DNA of 64,000 nucleotides, taken from Patagioenas fasciata. Its lineage: Eukaryota; Chordata; Aves; Columbiformes; Columbidae. Position 1 is the stretch's first letter. Each line of letters starts with the position of its first letter. Below are positions 58,307 through 64,000 of this stretch, piece by piece. A model generated the notes under the pieces. It saw only the letters and a list, made by a program, of their open reading frames with translations, was not told the origin of the DNA and ran no database searches. The stretch covers positions 5,248,969 to 5,312,968 of the forward strand of contig NC_092525.1 of assembly GCF_037038585.1 (NCBI RefSeq), written 5' to 3'. Made by a program: the position numbers and the translations under genes.

Positions 58307-58651
58307 TGTAGTGAATGTGGCACCAACTCTCTTTTAAGGTGAGACAAGAGACATTTGTTACAAACTCAGGTTTGCATTTATACTCGCTATGATGCTTGCT
58401 CAAGCATTTGCTGATTTGGTAAGTTCGTCATAACATAAGTGATATATTGGTACTGCCATAAAAGCATCGTTGTCTATACCACAAGCTACCCCCGTCATCC
58501 CCCTTGATGTATCATTCCTGTACCAATCCCTCTGTCCTCGATGTATCACGTAGCATACAGTACATGCTTCTTGTGTTATTCCACTAATGATTGTTCTCAC
58601 GCTGTCAACTCTCACAGTTTCTCATAGGCCCAATGTCAGAATACTGCCACA
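58307..58651 (-). repeat. ERVK-like 5' LTR on the minus strand
   Basis: About 345 bp reading TGTGGCAG...CACTACA on the minus strand, with TATA-like 'agtataaatg' and 'aataaa'-like (decayed) motifs near the 3' side. It aligns along its length with the LTR at 2360-2716. Confidence 0.85.
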
Positions 58652-59583
58652 ATCACCTTTCTCCTTCCTTGAGCTCTCCTGACCTGCGGTTCCACCACCG
58701 TTGTCTTCTTTCTTGATCCCTCTTGACTCACAGGTGCCCTCCAATCCTCTTTCTCGATCACTCTTCCTCACAGGTTCGCCTCCTTCCTTACTTTTCCTTT
58801 GCACGCTGCTCCACCTGAAGAGAAACACACAGAGGACTGAGCTACATCAGCCCCAGGGCACTACAGTCAGACGGGGGCTGAATCTGGGGGCTGACACCTC
58901 CCCACACCCCACAGCGTGCCCGCCTTGCCTTGGCCCCGGCCCCTCACACAGCCCTTCCCCTCAGCTCTGCCCCTCCGCTGCAGCACAGCTTCCGCACATG
59001 CCCTGCTCAGGCTGGACCCCAGTTTCATGGGTTAGAGATATCATAGCTCAGTACAAATCCCCACGGTCCTCACCTGCTGTTTGGTGCTTGTGGAGGGTCA
59101 CACTCCCTGTGCCCCAGGACACTGGCCTTGCCCGGCCCTGCGGGAGTGTCTGGAGCTGCCGCTGGCTGGTTCTCCAGCTTTAGGGTCACCCGCAGAAGCC
59201 CGCTCTCCTCAGCTCTGCACACCCATCCAGTTGCGCCGCCCAGGCAAAGTCAGCTTCACCCTCTGCTCTACACCTCACCTGCAAACAACCAACTTTCAAC
59301 TGACAACTGTCCAAAACCCACCGACAAACTCTCCAAATCTCAGCCTTTCGCTTGCAACTGCTGCCTCTAGTGCATCTCACAGACAAGCCTTCAAAATCCC
59401 CTCATCCTGCAATAATACTCCAGCACTGATCACCTGCGGGAACAACTACCACAATACCAGGCAAACACCAACCAGTTCTGGCACGGAAATATCACTTTCT
59501 CCTCAAGATTCCACCCTACACCAACTGCTGACAAACACACGCTGTCCTCACCAAAGCCAAACGCTGCAACAACCAGCGACAAC

Positions 59584-59851
59584 TCAAATTTGCGTGGGCG
59601 GTGCAAAATTGCAGGGGTGAGCTAACGCAGAGCTGGGCTTGAAAGCTGCAGAGTGTGCACCCTGTGGTATAACGTGGCGAGCTACTGCCATTCTGCCTTC
59701 TCCCTGGGAGAAGCGCGTGAGCAGAGGCTGCTTCAAGGCACGATGGGAACGGTTTGGTTCTCCGGGTCTCTCAGGGCGAGAGCGATAAATGTGATCTGTG
59801 GCGTGGCGCAGGAACTTCCCGTACACTTGCTCCTCCATTCGGTCTCGGGTG
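59584..59851 (-). other. Candidate exon with 84-codon open frame, unit E
   Basis: Open frame and acceptor conserved as in A-C, one or two replacements. No domain recognised. Confidence 0.3.
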
Positions 59852-60096
59852 CTGCAAGAGAGGGAGCGAGAGATTCAGGGCAAGATTGACAACCTCGGCG
59901 TCCCCGTCCCAGCCACGGGTCACCCAAACCTGCAGACATCCCGGGAGGCCCCCTAAGATTTACACTCCCCTATGCCCCACCCTTGAAGCCTGGACATCGC
60001 CAGAACCATAGAGCAAGTATTTCTTGAGGAGGCACCCAAAGGGTCTGTGTTCTCTTTCAGGCAGATGCTAGCGCAAGATTGCAAATCATCTCACAG

Positions 60097-60242
60097 CTAC
60101 CAGGAAGGTAAAAAATAACGTCTTGAAATGGGAAAGGAACAGGTATTGTTTCTCTTCATCACCTCCCTCATTGCCACGTTATCAAGATCTCCCGCAATGT
60201 TCCACAGGAAACTTGAAGCTTGGAATTCCTGGTATTCTGAAC
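60097..60242 (-). other. Candidate exon 'SEYQEF', unit E
   Basis: Same as in B and C in translation, but out of register with the acidic upstream exon frame because of the 10-nt insertion near 60,745. Confidence 0.3.
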
Positions 60243-60893
60243 CTGGGCAAGAAAGGAAGAAAAGCATGAGACTGATCATAAAGAGGGTGGCTGCTCGTAA
60301 CATGGAAAGAGCAGTAACAAGGTAAAAAGATATCACTTTTCCTTAGAGAGCTCTCAAAGCTGCCTGTTAAGGACAAGAAAAACAAACTTGTGACGGACCA
60401 TTACTTAAAATCCAAGGCCCAGGAAGCGATCTAATGCACATTGAAACGCGGGCCACGAGACAGTGGAAGTGCCACGAGCTGAGACTGAAGGGACAGAGGA
60501 TGAATTTCCAAAGAAGTTTAGGTTTCGATGTCAAAACGGAAAATTCTACGTCATTAAAATATAATGCAAAAGTCAGTGTAAAATCAAGTAAGGCAACGAC
60601 TCCAAATGAACTCCCAGGCGCTTCAGTCACTCAGCAGATCAAAAATGCGGATCATTTCTCACCTGCCCACCTCCCAAACCCCAGCCTATGTCCCCTGCTT
60701 CCAGCTTACCTGAGCCCAGATTAAAGGAGGATTTCAGAGGCCATGCCAAGTTCTGCTGCTCCTCGTTCGGGTTGCCAGTCTTCCTCCTCGCTCTGGAATT
60801 GCAGGTCAACCGCCTTCCTGTTCTTCTTTGATGGACGCTGAGCTGCCGCGTTACCCGCTGCCGTCTGAGCGGATCTCGGGGAGCCTCTGGAAC

Positions 60894-63800
60894 CGCCAGA
60901 GTGCTCCCCCCACCAACATTCTCTTGCCTTGTTTTCGGGGTTCCTCTTCACCAGCTGAGGCGCCCTCCCACCCCCCGCTGCCCTCTTACCTTTTTCTAGA
61001 GGTCTCTTGAGCCACCAGCAAGCTCCCCCGCACCTTCCCTCAGCGATCTTGGCCCGCCAGAGGCCTGCCCCTCGTCAGCCTCCTCCCCTTTTCCTGGGTG
61101 CTGCCTGAACCACTGGTGGGCTCCCCTCCACCATCCTCTCGTCCTTTGTAGGGGAGTCTCGTGACTCACCAGAGCGCTCTCCGCCGTTGCCTTGCTGGGG
61201 TTATTGACACCGCTTGACTTGCCAGAGCGCTCCCCCTCGCAGTTCTCTTGTTGGATTTCTTGGGACCTTTTGAACCATTGGAACAACGGGAATGCTCCCC
61301 CCCACTGTGACCTTGCCTTTCTTCAGTGCGATCTTGACGTGCTGGAGCACTTCCCCGCGCCGTCCTCTTGCCTTTTACTGGGGAGTCTCTTGAATATCCA
61401 CAGCACTCCCCCCTGCCATCCTTTACCAGATTTTTTGACACTTCTTGACATCTCGGAGTGCTCTCACTCACCCTTGTCTTGCCTATTTTCAGGGCGCTCC
61501 TGTCCCGCTGGATGCTCCTCCCTGCTGTCCTATTGCCAGATTGAGAATTCTCGACCTGTCCCAGCGCTACCCCACCGTCCTTCTGCCTTCTACCTGGGAA
61601 GTCACTTGAAGAACTGGAGCACTCCCCCCTGCTGTCCTCTTGCCTTTCTTCACTGAGATTTTGGCCTGCCAGAGCACTCCTCCCTGTTGTCCTCTTACTG
61701 GATTTCTTGGGACCTCTTGACCCACTGGGTTTCTCCTCCTGCTGTCCTTTTGCCTTTCTTTAGTACAATCTCAGCCTGCTGGAGCGCTCCCCCTCGCCGT
61801 CCTCCTGCTGGATTTCTTGGAACCTCTTGACCCCTTAGGGCGTTCCCCCTGCCACCCTCTTGTGGTTTTTGGGGGAGTCTTGTGATCAACCAGGCCGTTT
61901 CCCCCCACCATCCTCTTCCCCTTTTCCTGGGTGCTTCTTGATCCACCAGAGTGCTCTCAAAGCTGCCTGTTACCATCCTCTAACCATTCTCTTGCCTTTT
62001 TTGGTGGAGTCTTGTGACTCACCGGAGCGTTCTCCACCATTGTCTTGCTGGATTTGTTGACATCGCTTGACCTGCCGGAGCGCTCCCCCTCACAGTTCTC
62101 TTCCTGGATATCTTGGGACATTTTGAACCACTGGGGGGCTCCCACCCGCCATCCTCTTACCGCATTTATTGAGACGTCCTGATCTGCCAGAGCGTTCCCC
62201 CTCGCCGTCCTCTTGCTGGATTTCTTGGGATGCCTTAAACAACTGTGGGGCTCCCACCCACCATCCTCTAACCGCATTTATCGAGATTTCCTGATCTGCT
62301 GGAGCGCTCCCCCTTGCCGTCCTCTTGCTGGATTTCTTGGGATCTCTTGGACCACTGGGGGGGCTCCCACCCGCCATCCTCTTACCGCATTTATTGAGAC
62401 TTCCTGATCTGCTGGATTGCTCTCCCCCTGGCCTTCCTCTTGCACTTTTTTGGGGGAGTCTTCTTCACACATCCGAGCGCTCTCCCTCACCCTTGTCTTG
62501 CCTCTAGTCAGGGCGCTCTTCTCCCGCTGGAACGCTCCTCCCCGCCATCCTATTGCCAGACTGAGAATTCTTGACCTGCCGCAGTCCTGCCCCGCCATGC
62601 TCCTGCCTTCTGCCTGGGAAGTCACTTGAAGAACTGGAGCGCTCTCCCCCGCTCTCCTCTTGCCTTTCCTCAGTGGGATTTTGGCCTGCTAAAGAGCTCC
62701 TCCCTGTCGTCCTCTTGCTGGATTTCTTGGGACTTCTTGACCCATTAGGGCGTTCCCCCTGCCACCCTCTTGTGGTTTTTGGGGGAGTCTTGTGACCAAC
62801 CAGGCCGTTTCCCCCCACCATCCTCTTCCCCTTTTCCTGGGTGCTTCTTGATCCACCAGAGAGCTCCCCTGCACCATTCTTTTGCCTTTTTTGGGAGAGT
62901 CTTGTGACTCGCCGGAGAGTTCTCCACCATTGTCTTGCTGGATTTCTTGACATCGCTTGACCTGCCGGAGCGCTCCCCCTCGCAGTTCTCTTGCTGGATT
63001 TCTTGGGACGTCTTAAACAACTGAGGGGCTCACACCCACCATCCTCTAACTGCATTTATCGAGATTTCCTGATCTGCCGGAGCGCTCGCCCCTGCTGTCC
63101 TCTTGCTGGGTTTCTTGGGACCTCTTGACCCACACGAGCTCTCCTCCCCACCGTCTTCTTGCCGGACTTATTGAGACTTCTTGACCCGCCAGAGTGTTCC
63201 CCCTCATCATCCTCCTGCCTTTTTCTGGGGATTCTCTTCAACAACTGAAGAGCTCCCCCGCACTGTCCTCTTCCCTTTTTTCTGGGTGATTCGTGAATCA
63301 CCGGTGAGCTTCTCCTTACCACCCTCTTGGGCTTTTTTCAGAGCAACCTTGACCCATCAGAGCACCCCCTCACCGTCCTCTTGCCAGATGTACTGAGGGT
63401 TCTTCATCTGCCACAGCGCTCCCCCACGCCGTCCTCTTGCTGGATTTCCTGGAACCTTGTGAACCACTGGGGGGCTCCCACCCACCATCCTTTTACTGCA
63501 TTTATTGAGACGTCCTGATCTGCCAGAGCGCTCCCCCTCGCCGCCCTCTTGCTGGATTTCTTGGGACCTCTTGAACCACTGGGGGCCTCCCACCCACCAT
63601 GCTCTTACCGCATTTATCGAGACTTCCTGATCTGCTGGAGCGATCCCCCTCGCCGTCCTCTTGCTGGATTTCTTGGGTCCTCTTGACACATTAGGGCGTT
63701 CCCCCTGCCACCCTCTTGTGTTTTCTGGGGGAGTCTTGTGACCAACCAGAGTGCTCCCCCCCACCATCTTCTTCCCCTTTTCCTGGGTGCTTCTTGATCC

Positions 63801-64000
63801 ACCAGAGTGCTCCCCTGCACCATTCTCTTGCCTTTTTTTGGGGGAATCTTGTGACTCACCGGAGCGTTTCCCACCATTGTCTTGCTGGATTTCTTGACAC
63901 CGCTTGACCTGTTGGAGCGCTCTCCCTCACAGTTCTCTTGCTGGATATCTTGGGACCTCTTGAACCACTGGGGAGCTCCCACCTGCCACCTTCTTACCGC
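60894..64000. repeat. ~55-bp minisatellite array, unit E (at least 3.1 kb, incomplete)
   Basis: Order of variants follows unit A (segments matching 11,837-14,400), then matches B-like blocks near 63,500-64,000. It continues beyond the window. Confidence 0.9.

Larger units (their letters stand above)
54516..58651 (-). mobile_element. Degenerate ERVK-like (class II) provirus, 3' end lost
   Basis: Minus-strand element reading from the LTR (58,651) through primer site, gag, dUTPase/protease, RT, RNase H and integrase. Every gene carries stops or frameshifts. It stops inside integrase, where a class I LTR fragment takes over near 54,515; no 3' LTR is present. The LTR is homologous to the ERVK remnants of units A-D, so all belong to one lineage. 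It sits directly against unit E module sequence at 58,652. Confidence 0.88.
59030..60893 (-). other. Core segment of unit E with candidate minus-strand exons
   Basis: Same donor (last base 60710) and acceptors as the other units. It carries the 10-nt insertion like A, so the acidic exon frame ends at TAA just before the donor. Confidence 0.45.
58652..64000. repeat. Macro-repeat unit E (ancestral-type, runs off the window)
   Basis: Same orientation and order as A-D but starts within module 3. It lacks the ERVK remnant: the site reads through a single CTCTTC (58761-58766). It keeps about 80 bases (about 58,948-59,033) that A-D have lost. The ERV-L empty site is at 59097-59101. The core and minisatellite are otherwise close to A and C. 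Confidence 0.9.

Overview
The window is animal nuclear DNA, most likely from a bird. Direct signs of a vertebrate are three lineages of endogenous retrovirus (ERV), several CpG islands and large GC-rich tandem repeats. I saw no recognisable LINE-1 or SINE. The bird assignment is an inference; I could not identify the species or chromosome. No familiar single-copy host gene is recognisable. The protein-coding content I can name with confidence is retroviral.

Layout. (1) 1-33,850 is a directly repeated macro-array of four near-identical units: A 601-15,669, B 15,670-23,284, C 23,285-30,307, and truncated D 30,308-33,850. A fifth, more ancestral-looking unit, E, fills 58,652-64,000 in the same orientation and runs off the window. 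Each full unit holds three tandem ~750-bp pyrimidine-rich modules, a deleted class II (ERVK-like) provirus inside the third module (absent from E), a ~1.8-kb core with candidate minus-strand exons, and a 2-4-kb array of a degenerate ~55-bp minisatellite. (2) Unit A alone carries a young, nearly intact ERV-L-type provirus at 3,613-10,030. Its 455-bp LTRs differ at 2 positions, and it has a 5-bp target duplication, a tRNA-Ser primer site, gag, and pol in the same frame after a UGA. No env is seen. (3) 33,851-34,284 is a diverged relative of the core. It runs into a 52-bp minisatellite (34,285-34,975) and a CpG island (34,930-35,700). (4) 35,700-53,250 looks like single-copy DNA with further CpG islands at about 44.0, 48.2-49.1 and 50.1-51.8 kb. 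It contains an octamer cluster, tandem CCAAT-box repeats and three same-orientation CTCF-like sites, but no gene I can identify. (5) 53,265-58,651 is a chimera on the minus strand: a class I (gamma-like) ERV fragment joined to a degenerate ERVK-like provirus (LTR, tRNA-Lys primer site, gag, dUTPase, RT, RNase H, broken integrase), inserted next to unit E.

History read from nested insertions and shared deletions: an E-like unit existed first. An ERVK provirus then inserted in module 3 and was internally deleted. That form was amplified into A-D, with conversion or unequal exchange between units. Last, the ERV-L element entered unit A. The candidate host transcript, if real, runs on the minus strand through the cores and may begin at the 35-kb CpG island; this is a hypothesis.
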